Source: Pelargonium cotyledonis (taxonomy: Eukaryota > Streptophyta > Magnoliopsida > Geraniales > Geraniaceae). Taken from it: a stretch of DNA of 22,637 nt. The stretch's first letter is position 1; each line of letters starts with the position of its first letter. Both the position numbers and the translations under genes were made by a program. Location of the stretch: NCBI GenBank assembly GCA_036897625.1, contig JAYMTA010000979.1, positions 1 through 22,637 on the forward strand. The letters run 5' to 3'. This document shows, piece by piece, positions 1 to 10,300 of the stretch. The notes beneath the pieces were generated by a model. That model saw nothing but the letters and a program-made list of their open reading frames with translations, was not told the DNA's origin and did no database searches.

Positions 1-251
1 TGGCACGTGCCGAGGAGGTGGATCACGTGAGGGTTGTGGCGCAGAGACGATAATATGTTGATTTCGTTGTCGAGAAGCTTCTTGGTTTCTTGGAGTGATG
101 TTCTCTTGATGGCCACTTCTCTGTGTTCACCATTTTTGACGATCATGGTGGCCTTGTAGATCCGTCCGTGGCTTCCTTTTCCGATGAGCCGCGACGGCGA
201 GAAGCTCTCCGTTGCGTCCAACACGTCTTGATAGGCAAAATATTGTTTCAT
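1..251 (-). CDS. Receptor-like cytoplasmic Ser/Thr kinase, N-terminal part (cut by window edge)
   Basis: The reading frame opens at the ATG at 251-249 and stays open to the window edge, giving 83 codons without an intron. The protein begins MKQYFAYQDVLDATESFSP, the kind of lead-in seen in plant RLK/Pelle kinases, and goes straight into the kinase domain. The glycine-rich loop GKGSHG (about residues 24-29) and the ATP-anchoring lysine in VAIK (about residues 47-50) are both present, followed by an alpha-C region with NEINILSSLRHNPHVIHLLG. No signal peptide or membrane segment precedes the kinase, so a soluble receptor-like cytoplasmic kinase is likely, resembling the Arabidopsis At5g23170/At3g51990 type. 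The catalytic loop, DFG motif and C-terminus lie outside the window, so activity cannot be judged. Substrate and pathway are unknown. Confidence 0.85.
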   Translation of the reverse strand, partial: MKQYFAYQDVLDATESFSPSRLIGKGSHGRIYKATMIVKNGEHREVAIKRTSLQETKKLLDNEINILSSLRHNPHVIHLLGTC

Positions 252-282
252 TTTTTTGTTTGTTTGTTTGTTTAGAATTTGG

Positions 283-360
283 TTAGGTTTTAGGTTGGGG
301 TTGGTGTGAGGAAGAAGAAAATGGAGTGGGTTTATTGGGTTGGGAAGTGCATGGGGGCAT
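283..360 (-). other. Candidate uORF in the kinase leader
   Basis: An ATG at 360-358 opens a 25-codon frame (starting MPPCTSQPNK) that stops at 285-283, 31 nt before the kinase ATG. It matters only if transcription starts upstream of 360, as the TATA-like box near 480 would imply. A second, six-codon frame starts at the next ATG, in another frame. No conservation can be checked here. Confidence 0.3.
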
Positions 361-476
361 GAAATGGAGGGTTATTGTCATTTTATTGATTATTTAAGAA
401 ATGATTGTTATTGAGAAAACAAAAAGGTGTGGGAAATAAAGGTTTAGAGAAAAGGAAAGAGACTAGTGTGAAGTTA

Positions 477-484
477 TTTTTATA
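477..484 (-). promoter_or_regulatory. Possible TATA box of the kinase gene
   Basis: On the minus strand this reads TATAAAAA within CTTATAAAAATAA, about 226 bases upstream of the kinase ATG. If used, it gives a leader of roughly 190-200 nt containing a 25-codon uORF and a (TTTG)4 run at 255-270 just before the start codon. The distance is long but acceptable. In this AT-rich DNA the match could be chance. Confidence 0.35.
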
Positions 485-538
485 AGAAGTGGAGTATATT
501 GTTGATAATTAATGTAAGTATTTACTTGAAATGTCAAA

Positions 539-550
539 TGAGAAGTGAAC
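539..550. repeat. Target-site duplication, left copy (SINE)
   Basis: TGAGAAGTGAAC, identical to 815-826, directly abuts the poly-T end of the SINE. Confidence 0.75.
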
Positions 551-814
551 TTTTTTTTTTTATACAGATAAGTGTCGAAATTTTATTTTGCAACGGCCTA
601 AGTAATCTTTTCAAAACATATATATACAAGTTTGAACAAGAAAATAGTATTCAAGAAAAAGACTTTGCCTCTTAATCCTAGCCTAGGGCTTTTGGCACTA
701 TACTGCACCAAAAGTGGTCTCTTACACCACCAAGAATGAGTTAAGTGGAAATTGATTCTAAAACTTCTTCTCACTCACACAATTGGAATAACCAATTGCG
801 CCACTCTTAGTAAT
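551..814 (-). mobile_element. tRNA-derived SINE insertion
   Basis: A 264-bp insert read on the minus strand. It starts near ATTACTAAGAGTGGCGC and ends in an A-tail (the T-run at 551-561). It is flanked by perfect 12-bp direct copies of TGAGAAGTGAAC (539-550 and 815-826), as expected of LINE-driven retroposition. A pol III A-box-like TGGCGCAATTGG lies at 803-792, and a diverged B-box-like GTTTTAGAATC at 764-754, about 39 nt apart, the usual spacing in tRNA-derived SINEs. There is no coding capacity. The intact duplication suggests a fairly recent insertion. It sits about 300 bp upstream of the kinase start codon. The family is not identified. Confidence 0.75.
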
Positions 815-826
815 TGAGAAGTGAAC
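815..826. repeat. Target-site duplication, right copy (SINE)
   Basis: TGAGAAGTGAAC, identical to 539-550, abuts the tRNA-like head of the SINE. Confidence 0.75.
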
Positions 827-1253
827 ATTTGTTCTCATTAAAATTGGGCAATTGAAATGGATGGAGTATTTAAACATCAAAAGCGAATCTTGATTGAAAA
901 TGAGTTATTAATGAGATTAAAAAGCTTCATTAAAATTGCTTAAATTCAACATTAGCGTAGAGAAAATTGTGAGTTAAATTTCATGAATTTCGTCCTCAAA
1001 TTGATCAACATTTTTCTTCTCAATAAGTCTAATATATAAATGATAAGAACCGAATAATTTCTTCTTTTTTCATGTTTATGTGGAAGTGGAAATAAAAGAA
1101 ACAATGGATTGGAAGTACAATTTCTATTATTTTTTCAATAAGATTCGAGAACCAATAATACCTCTTAGTAAAAAGTGTATGGCTCGAACCGTCTTCTACA
1201 ATGACATTTGAATAACCGCAGCTAAACAAAACAAACATATTCTAAACCTTATA

Positions 1254-1490
1254 CTCTCTTCTTCCCAAAATGAGTGTCTTGTTTGTCTAAATTTTTTGTC
1301 CCAAAATAAGTGTCTTATTTTTATTTTTAGGTTATTATATTATTGTTTTTTCTATATTACCCTTATCACTTATGCACATGGGTGTACATAGGGTGTAGGT
1401 AAAAAAAATAAGGATTATATTAAAAACACACTAAATTATCTTATATTTTTTAATTTTTGCAAAAAATAAAAACAGGACACTCACTTTGGA
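1254..1490 (+). mobile_element. Stowaway-like MITE, copy 1
   Basis: An element of about 237 bp with no coding capacity, clearly related to the elements at 22017-22279 and 22483-22637. The left end CTCTCTTCTTCCCAAAATG follows a TA dinucleotide (1252-1253), the Stowaway target. It carries a doubled TGAGTGTCTTGTTT-type block, an interior with CTTATCACTTATGCACA, and a right end with GACACTCACTTTGG inverted to the left. The last ten or so bases of the right terminus (GAGGGAG in copy 2) are no longer recognisable, so this copy is older or damaged. It also lacks a short interior stretch present in copy 2. Confidence 0.75.
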
Positions 1491-2082
1491 ACATTATTTT
1501 TATTTATTTTGTTTAGAAGGTGTATTTGATGTTTATTGATGTTTTGCGGATGGCTCCATTTAAAAACTATTGAGCAAATAATTCACAACTCCATTGCACC
1601 CATGTTTATTTATGTATATAAATGCACTCCATTCTGTACCTAAAATTGTCAATTTTTAAAAATTTGAAATCCTTTTGTTTTTCTTTTAAAAAAAAAAAAT
1701 TTGAAATCCTTTTAGCTGATATAATTTGAATGAATTTAATAATTGAGGACACAAAAAAAAATTGAATTTCTTATTTTAATGATCTAACTGTTTTGAAATG
1801 GAATGGATCCAAATGCAACTTTTTTAGCTCTTTTATAGGTTGAACTTTCACATCTAAATCGGTCTTCAATTAATAATAATAAAGGAGAATACAAGTCAAT
1901 AAACGATTATGTAGACCTTTTCAAGAGCATTTGCTGGAAACATATTTATGGAAAGCTTAATTTTGATTTAAAATGTAAATTAAAAATAAATGTATTGATA
2001 TTTTTTCGTTTTCCTTAATAGGATTTATTTTGGGCAAGAATATACTTACACATTTGTCCAACCCCACATAAAAAGATCAAGA

Positions 2083-2120
2083 TGGGCCGGGCCTATGATT
2101 CAAACAATTGGGCCGGGCCT
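2083..2120. repeat. Two direct copies of TGGGCCGGGCCT, 26 bp apart
   Basis: The 12-mer occurs at 2083-2094 and 2109-2120, and the following bases are also loosely alike, so a 26-bp tandem duplication is possible. TGGGCC is the site II/TCP-type motif of plant promoters. The block lies about 530 bp past the EI24 stop codon and 1.8 kb upstream of the kinase ATG, so no gene is an obvious target. It could instead be a remnant of a GC-rich transposon. Confidence 0.6.
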
Positions 2121-2204
2121 GAATTCAGTGGTTATGTCATACCATCCTTAAGCTTCTCAATCAATTGTTGGTTCCAATTATTTGATCCCAAATCTCTAAT
2201 ATAA

Positions 2205-2226
2205 ACACACACACACACACACACAC
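2205..2226. repeat. (AC)11 microsatellite
   Basis: Eleven uninterrupted AC units in non-coding sequence downstream of EI24. Confidence 0.95.
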
Positions 2227-2656
2227 TGCTAGCAAATCATTATTGAGATATGCATATGCAAAAAATATATATTGATCTAAAACCTGAACATATGAAGATT
2301 AAGTTACACTTGCTTTCGTATTATTATTTCGGCGTGCTGGAATACGAATATAAGCTTAATGTATATATACAGATGATACGTATATAATAGCTTTGCTTAC
2401 CTTGCATTCTCACAACTACTTTATGTAAACAAGAACTTGGAATTCCCAAAGTTGCTATAACCACACCGCATCCTGATGCAAGAGCATAACGAAATGAATT
2501 CACGTAGCAGTTTTTGTCGCACAAACAAAGCGTAAGAAAAAGTGGTTAATACATTGGAAAACTACTGTTTCATTCATAGAGAACACCGGAGAAGCTTTTG
2601 CTCTTTGATTTAACTATGAACTTACTGTTGTCAATTTGCTAGAAGCCTGGAGCTTC

Positions 2657-5600
2657 TCAGAGTGCCTTGCTGCTTTGAGCTTGCTGTCGGGAGTCCAAGG
2701 AAATGAGAGACAAGACCCACATCCTAACAAAAACAAGATAAATTAACAAGCCATGTAGTAAAAATAGGCACCCATGTGCCGTAAGAATAGAAAATTCAAA
2801 CTATCCAAGACAGTTAGTACTTTAGTTTAACTTTTACATACTTATAACTAGCTATGAACCAATGATGCACTTGCACTCTCCTCTAGTAGAGTATCCGGGT
2901 CACCCATGCTCCCAACACGTGTACGATGCGTCCCCAACTTAATAGCTTCCATTTCACTTCAGTTTTCATGTTTCAATCAAGATATCCCAAAAACTATTAT
3001 TGCCACCCTTTTCATAAACCCCGTCATTTAAGTCCAAATACTGAGTTCTCGACTAAAACACCATTCACCTTCATCCATTTATCCTCACTTCAATTTCATG
3101 AGTTCCATCAAAATTCTCCGAGAATCGTTCTTGCTACTCCTCTCATAAACTCTACCATTTACCCCCATAGACTTGAATCTTACTTAGAGGCTTAAATATT
3201 ATTTATGGAGATATCGGGGAAATTCAAAGACTTACGATATAGTATCTGCTGCACAAAAAATAGGAAGTCTTCCCAATCCTGCACCTCTCCACTTTCTTCT
3301 TTGAGAAGAAATAATTTGTTCAGCCCCAGACCCTGTCGCTGTAAGGACAAACTGAAAGAAATAATGGTTACTACTGTCTAGGTGAGGGAGTGTGGAAAGA
3401 CCGACCAACTTTCAGGTAATAGAAAAACTAGAATAAAGATCACAACCTTAAAGAAAGAGATCAAAGAGAGGAGAGTGAGAGTACCAGTGGAAAGAGAATA
3501 GCCATAACCCCATAGCTCACTAGAGGTGAGAAGAAGAAGATAGCCAAAACACATGGACTTCCTGAAAAGCCATTGAAAAAACAAGTAATGTTAAAACATT
3601 TGATTGCAACATGATAGTCACTGATTACAAGGAACAGATAACACCAAAACATCATACAGAATATCTTGAAAACAAGTTGCATATGACACAGTCACAACAA
3701 TATAAACACCATAAACTTGCAAAATATTGTGCTTTGAGACACCCATGAATTTTGCCTGTATGCATCGCCTCTGTTTTCATGGAAAACCACTGGTAAGAAT
3801 CTTGAAGTTTTGACCAATTTGCTCTGTAGGTTTTCATTTCTTATCCTTCTTATGGGTCATGCAGATGGACAGACCAATACTCATCTTAATTACTTTTCAA
3901 TTTTTAATTTTGACTACTAATGTATCATTTCACATCTACATATTGGCTGGTGAAGGTTTGCTACTTCAGAAAAAAAAAATATGGGCAGTCTTGTCCAGGG
4001 ATCTGTTGTGTATAGTTAACATATGCCATATGCACATGATCAGAATAATTTGCCATGTGAAACCAACCAATGAACTTATAAGAAGTAAAATGTGGATCAA
4101 TGAAGCACTCAACTATAGGGGAAAACAATATTACCAAAACCAGCAAAAAATGCCCAGTTGGATTCAAAGAAGTCCAGCCTTTTGTCCAAAGTCACTTCAG
4201 AAAGATTCCATTTATACCTGAGAAGTTCATGTGTGCATCGAGTAATTATCTAGTTGACAGCTAGTGAACCTTATCGCATAGCTGAGAGAAATTGACCACT
4301 TACTCGAAACAGTAATACGCATACATCCAGGAAAGAAGTAGAAAATTCAGTATCTTTCCAATGAATGGTACATATCCTGTCACATAAACCTGAATATAAT
4401 TCTTGAAAACTAGTAAGTATGTCATCAACAAAGTACACAGTTACACACAACATAGTGTCAGTATATATATATATATATAAATATTTAAAATCAATAGAAA
4501 ATCTGCTCACAAAAAATGCTCATCAGTCATCACAATACCAGAAAATATCTGGCAAAAAGCTTACAAGGTGATAATAAAAGGTACATTTCTATTTTACCTC
4601 TAGAAAGTAGAAGTTCAAAAGAAGCACTGAATATATCTGCTCTCCTATCCCAATCATAACCCTGCAAATAGGGGAAAGAACAAAAAAAGATGTCGCATGT
4701 CATTATGAAATGGACCAATTCATTTGAAGGAATGCACGAAGTGATCCAGAGAGGACATATAAACTTTACCCTCCAAGTCCAGCTGGTTTTTCCCCGCGAG
4801 CCGCACTCTGTGAGGTCAATACATCCTTTTGGCTAGAATGTTCAGCTACAGAAGGCTCGGTGGTACCCATTGCAGCAAAGCCGTACTTAGCAATGTCATT
4901 ATACCTGGATGAAGAATACTTTTACAAATGCAGAATTTTATAAAGAATGCAAAGGGAAACGCAGAAACAAATAGCAATAATAGTAATATTATGTAGCATC
5001 ACACTTATGGTCTAGATTATGGAGTGGAACTAGAAGACCCTAGAGGAACTGAACATCTACCTGATAAAATGTAAAACTTAATTCATTTTATGGAGCAGAA
5101 TAATGATACAGCACTGGAAAATGAGGATATTATCCCAAGCAAGGTCAACTTTTTTGCTATGACAAAGAAACAATTTAAGGGATGCATATAGATGAAAAAG
5201 GATCAAAAGCAATAATGCACATGAGACAGTATAAAATGCAAATGAGGATATAATGATAACAATATATTTTGACTACAATGCTTTACAACCTCACAATTTT
5301 GCTTTCCCTAATGGTGAATAAAGATGAATCTTTGCATACATATCTAAACAGTTCTTAGATAGGTGGAATTTTCTTCTCAAGTGTATGACGCACCATTATT
5401 CTTCAATCTCAATGTCCAACAAAGAAAGGCTTTTATATACACAACAGTATGCACAAAACTACTAATAAAGCAAAAGTAGGACAGGAGAAAATTGATGTAC
5501 CAGAGATTACTCAGTATAAAGCTGAATATGTACAATGGATAGAACCAAAACACCTGCCAGGAATAATCAAAGAAATTACAACTAAGTCAGCAAAAAATCC

Positions 5601-6323
5601 ACAGCCAAACAACACAACATTTCTTCATATACACACAACAATCCCTCCTTTATATAGTTAAAGAAACAAAGCTTCAACTATATAGTGATTTCTAAATTCG
5701 AAAATCCAAGTTTGATTCAAACAAATTACTGTGCGAAAAGCAAGAACTGATGAGTGTGATTGTGAAATGAGTACTCACATACAACAAATTCAGAAGTCCA
5801 CTGCGTAGGAAGGAGTAAAATGTCAAAATACCACCAAATTCCGAGCACAATTCTTGATTAGCAAATTCTGAGCACTGATCAGGTAATATCCACAGAAGCG
5901 TTGGAATAATTACTGAATTGAGAGCAAATATACTGCATATATATGTAAAACACAAGCACAAATCAACCAATACAGCAAACAAAACAAAAAAAAACATCTA
6001 AAAACAGAAATCACATGAATATTCAGCAAATACGCAACCATCTACCTTCCTAAGAAGATGAGACCGTTGAGAAGAAAACACTGTCCGGTTCTGATCAGGA
6101 GCTTTCTGGACCTAGACGGAGAACAGAATCGGAGGAGAAATTAGGAAAGTGGAAATCGAGCAAAAGCGTGGAATAGAAGCAAAAAGTAGAGGTTTGGAAA
6201 CCTGAGACAGAGAAGGAAGACTCGGTGGAGGCAACAGGCGTCTCTGAAACCCTCGAGGAAGAGAAGAGAAGCTTGCTTTGCCTTGGCTATGGAGACGCGC
6301 GTTAATTGCTTAGAATCTTCCAT
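2657..6323 (-). CDS. EI24: EI24 homolog (etoposide-induced 2.4 family membrane protein), 11 exons
   Basis: Exons in order: 6323-6202, 6111-6046, 5932-5779, 5553-5501, 4904-4770, 4661-4598, 4389-4304, 4217-4135, 3561-3485, 3351-3236, 2723-2657. All ten introns are GT-AG. The joined frame is 1023 nt, 340 aa, close to plant family members. Recognisable blocks are AKAKQASLLFLEGFRDACCL (14-33), RTGQCFLLNG, IPTLLWILPDQC, FWFYPLYIFSF, GVMIGIGEQ, GSPCVLAIFFFSPLVSYG and KWRGAGLGRLPIF. Several hydrophobic segments indicate a polytopic membrane protein. Animal EI24/PIG8 is an ER protein linked to p53-induced death and autophagy. The plant role is poorly known. The start is the first ATG after a TATA box 48 bp upstream. 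The loop in exon 5 (about 145-172) is the least conserved part. Promoter and 3' end are separate from its neighbours. Confidence 0.93.
2951..3205. repeat. Imperfect 131-bp tandem duplication inside EI24 intron 10
   Basis: Two adjoining units with period 131. CACTTCA at 2955 recurs at 3086, TTGCCACCC at 3000 recurs as TTGCTACTC at 3131, and CATAAAC at 3013 recurs at 3144. The matching runs on for most of the unit at roughly three-quarters identity by eye. The stretch is open on the plus strand for 89 codons from a non-ATG codon. Because 131 is not a multiple of three the peptide does not repeat, so this is unlikely to be coding. Confidence 0.6.
4462..4479. repeat. (TA)9 microsatellite in EI24 intron 6
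   Basis: An uninterrupted TA run between exons 6 and 7 of EI24. Confidence 0.9.
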
Positions 6324-6370
6324 GGGAGAAAGAGTCGGAGAAGAAAAAGGATTTGGTTGGTATTAAGGAC

Positions 6371-6377
6371 TTTTATA
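6371..6377 (-). promoter_or_regulatory. TATA box of EI24
   Basis: The minus strand reads CCTATAAAAGTCC, a good plant TATA box, with its 3' edge 48 bp from the EI24 ATG. A start about 30 bp downstream would leave a leader of only about 20 nt with no upstream ATG. Confidence 0.6.
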
Positions 6378-7387
6378 GGGACTACGGAAGTTAAAACAGC
6401 TTCAACAGATAGCTTGTGAGTTTCAGAGTTTGAGTTGCCTTCGAAGAAATGATAATATCACCGCTAGGTCAGCTCATGAAACTGAAGGTTCTAACATACA
6501 CTTTTTATACAGGTTAATTAGTTTTGCCTACCCGGACTAATAATTATTTTCGTTTTAGGTTTTAACATCGGGCTTCCAAACTATACGGTATTCACCTTTA
6601 AAAAATTTAATTTTTTTTTATTTTGGTCCTACTAACTTGCTACAATAAGTTGATCACCGTCTCACCAGCATACTCATTCAAGCAAGCAGTCATATCAACT
6701 ATGAAATCAGGGATTAGAACCAAAATAATTAACATTTAAAAGAGGCAAAACAAATTAAACAAATATTATTAAAATTCATATATAATTTAAACTTATGATA
6801 TTTCATCATTCTTAACTTGTATGATTAAACTGAGGTTAATAAATTTTGCCTTCTCATTTAACAACCAACTATCGTCGAAGCAAGTAGAGATTTCAAGTTC
6901 GAGTATCAATTGTTACCTTTACTTATAAATAAATAAATTTTAAAAAAAAAATTGTCTTCTCATTTGATGACTTTCTTGGTTATTTTGGTCCTTCGTGGCT
7001 CTCAAAGCTAAGAAGAATTGGATCAACATTTTAAGCATATGGGAAGAATCAAGAATTCAAGATATATATAAGCAACTTTTTTTTCTTTTTTCTTTTTTTT
7101 TTTACAAAATTCAAGGTGGGGCTAGGAGTAAAACAAGTTAAGCCCCTTACAGTGGATTTCTCTCTGCTCAGCTCAGCTGAATAGTGTCTCATTTGTGAAG
7201 CCAAAGAGAACAAAAAAATGAAAATAAAAACATCTCACTCTCCTCCCCTTCCAACTATATCCAAAATAAGAACAATATGATGTGTAGGCAGAGTCCATCA
7301 CAGAATACAAGTTGCCGGCACCGGCATGGTTCCTCTCAGAAAGCATGCCGGAAATAGCATCGATGACCTGATAATTGATGACTAACA
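6378..7387. other. Intergenic region between EI24 and NIPA
   Basis: AT-rich, no gene seen. It contains the EI24 promoter, a short SINE-like remnant at 6860-6951, long T-runs near 7078-7103, and at its right end the probable 3' untranslated region of NIPA. Confidence 0.6.
6860..6951 (+). mobile_element. Short, probably 5'-truncated SINE remnant
   Basis: A 92-bp insert ending in an A-rich tail (TAAATAAATAAATTTT then ten A). It carries a pol III B-box-like GTTCGAGTATC at 6897-6907. Its flanks are near-identical direct repeats: TTGCCTTCTCATTT at 6846-6859 and TTGTCTTCTCATTT at 6952-6965, one mismatch in 14. A well-spaced A-box is not seen, so the head seems missing. It is not visibly related to the SINE at 551-814. 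Confidence 0.5.
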
Positions 7388-10300
7388 TCATGGTGATCTC
7401 AGGGATTCCTGTCGCCTAAGAGGAATTCCCTCACCAAATCCATCCTCCTCTGCGTGCTTTGCAAGTCGAATGGCCATTGATGTTGGCAAACCTGCACATC
7501 ATTGGACGTTGTTAGAAAAATCTCGGGTTTAGACTTGACATTGTCAAGAAATCAAAGTTCGATCTGTGAGAAAATATATGTTACATCAATGAATGAAGAA
7601 AAGAAAATAGATAGGCGACTTACCATCCACCATATCCTTCGTTTTGTGAAGAAGAAAAGTTCCTGACAAGATAGTCACAAAGCCACACATTTCGGTGACA
7701 ATCTGGGTTAGATTCTGCCTGTCCCAATCCTGCACAAATAAAAGTAAAAATTGTTATGTAAAATATTGTATACAACATATAGTGATTGATTAGATAGCAA
7801 CATTAACCCGTCACAAACTTGAAACAAAAGAAAATGTCCTCTGCAGGATCAGTAAAGCAGAAGTGTACAAGATGTATAAGCTTTTTCTAGCTAGCTATAT
7901 CTGACATTCCACTCCAGAAATTTCAAGCTTTGATTCAGGAGACAATTTTGGCCAAAAGAACATGCCTTGTCATATTGTATTAAGGATGCAAGAAGGACTT
8001 TCTTGATAATATCACTTGGAGGATTTACCTTAAACATTATCACGCTAGCCAGAATGGTTAGTGATGTAAACATTACATAGTATATTGGAGATACGACTGC
8101 TGTATTGAAAGTATCAAGCGCCTGCGACGAGTCAAACAAGGAAATGTAATTAGGAGGGGAAAGAAAAATAATCAAACAGGGTCTTCAGGATTTAGTATTG
8201 ATCTACTCGAATGGCCAATTACTGCAAGATGGTACTTTTTTCCTGGGTGCATGGTCTTCAGGATGAAGAATGCTATGCATTAAACAAATCCATCGATGTT
8301 AAGGGAAATCATTATATATTTGTAAAGAAGCCAGTAGACCAGATATCAAAGTTTATTATCATCAGACAATTACTCCCACAGTCCCACTAATTATGAACAC
8401 ACAAAACTAAATTTGCCAAGGATGTCATCACAAACTGACAGCAAAACTATTTCCTATTACTAATTTATCACTGAACCTGAACTTGAAACTTTACCATTCA
8501 ACAAGCAAATGATGGAACCCTGTATTTCACAAAATTAAGCCACATTATATATTCATTCACTCCGCATCTTTTGTCTAGAACAAAAATCAACAAAAAAAAC
8601 TCTACTGTATTTCCCATCTTAATCTTTCTTAAGAAATTTGGTTATGTTGTGAAGAGAAAATATATTTTTTTACTGCAATAACAGTCCAAACAATAAACTT
8701 AAAAATAGTATCCCCTTTTGAAATATGCGTTCTTGGAGTGGTCAGTATATTTTGGCAGACAAATACCAAACACAGAAAACAAGAGAAAAATAGAGAAGAC
8801 AATAGTCAATAAGAGGGGGGAAATGGAAAAAGAAAAAATTGCTTGCCTTGTTTAAGTAATTCATCTGGGTTAGCACGCAACTAATAACAACCACAGTAAA
8901 AGCCCACGTTTGAGGATAAATTAGCTGATTCATTCCCGACAATGTTAACTTCAAAGCAATTCCAAGTGCTTTGACACTCATGACCTGCCAAAGGACATCT
9001 TTAGAATACAAAATCATTTAGAAAGGAAATGGCAAAATCAATAAAACAGAATTCATAATTAACCAGTAACCAAAGACTAAAGTGCATACCGACAGAGAAC
9101 CAACAAGGGAACAAACCCCAATATAGACCATTATATGTGTCTGGCCATATTGTGGAATGTAGTGAAATATTAGTACAAACACAGCTGTCATAACCAATGC
9201 TGCATAGAAGAGAAAAGCTGCAAGAGAAAGGTATGGTTGTTGAGCTCATTACTTCAAACTATAACCTAATATATCATAAAGGTATAAAACAATATGGAGT
9301 ATATAAAGTTAAGCATGACGAAGTTAAAGACAAATAATAGGACAACTTATGGCCAAATAGAAAACAAATACCTGGCTCCGTAGCAAGATTCCACACTTCT
9401 ATCACAGATTCAATCTCCTGCTCTTGAGGAGCATGCAGAACAATAGTTGTAGAACCAACGACGCACAAAACACAACCAAGAATTCCAAACACATGTAGCC
9501 TCTCCCGTAAAATAATATGTGCAAGTACAGCACTACAAGTGAACGATAGTCAGAACTCATACATCAAAGAATCGACTTAAATACATTAAGACTTCCTATC
9601 ATACCTGATAATAATGCTGAGAGCACCAAGAGGAGTGACTAGAATAGCAGGTGCAAATGCATACGCAGCAAAATTAGCAATCTCCCCGACAATCACTGTT
9701 GCAATAACAATGGCCCATTAGAACTCATACGACCAAAGTACAAGCTGAAACCAACTGATCTACAAGCCAACTAAATAAGTAAATCTAAAAAATACTTGCT
9801 CTAAGTTATAGTTTCACAAGATTATGAAGTAAGGCTTCATACCAAAAATTGTTGGGAGAGAGAGAAAGAAATGCTGTATAATATTGAAATGTTCTGCGGT
9901 AAAATGAGTAGGTCCGATTATGAATCATGTCCCCATCACGTTCTTCACTTTCAGCAATGCAATATTGCGATGAGGGGATAAACGTGCTTATAGGTAACAA
10001 TATCATTTTGACAGAATTTCTTAACCTATGCTTTACATCTTTTATAAAAGACGCTAAAGGGGCACTCAGGAGGAACCTGCATTTTGTGCTGCCACAGATT
10101 TAACTAATACCACAATATTCACATAAGTATCCTTCTCTATACTGTTTGACTTGTATCTACCACCAAACTGATTTAGTTGTCCCTTCAGTATTTTCTGGAA
10201 CTCTTGTGTAGGGTGCTCAACCCATATCCAGACTGAAATTTAAGCTAGTTAAAGCTTCCATTCATAGACCAACACAAGCTTAACATGCATACCAGGGTCC

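Larger units (their letters stand above)
827..2656. other. Intergenic region between the kinase and EI24, no gene seen
   Basis: AT-rich spacer. Besides the MITE at 1254-1490 it holds the duplicated TGGGCCGGGCCT motif, an (AC)11 microsatellite and, at its right end, the presumed EI24 3' untranslated region (about 2300-2656). The region 2324-2524 is open on the minus strand but begins with a non-ATG codon and matches nothing I know. I treat it as untranslated trailer sequence. Confidence 0.5.

Noticed and set aside
2324-2524. 66-codon minus-strand ORF downstream of EI24
   Set aside because: It starts with a non-ATG codon, matches no family I know and lies where the EI24 3' untranslated region should be.
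2926-3195. 89-codon plus-strand ORF
   Set aside because: It lies in EI24 intron 10, has no ATG start and is explained by a pyrimidine-rich tandem duplication.
5692-5997. Single long ORF around EI24 exon 3
   Set aside because: Only 5932-5779 is exon. The ends run into introns, and the GTGAGT donor and TGCAG acceptor restore the family sequence.
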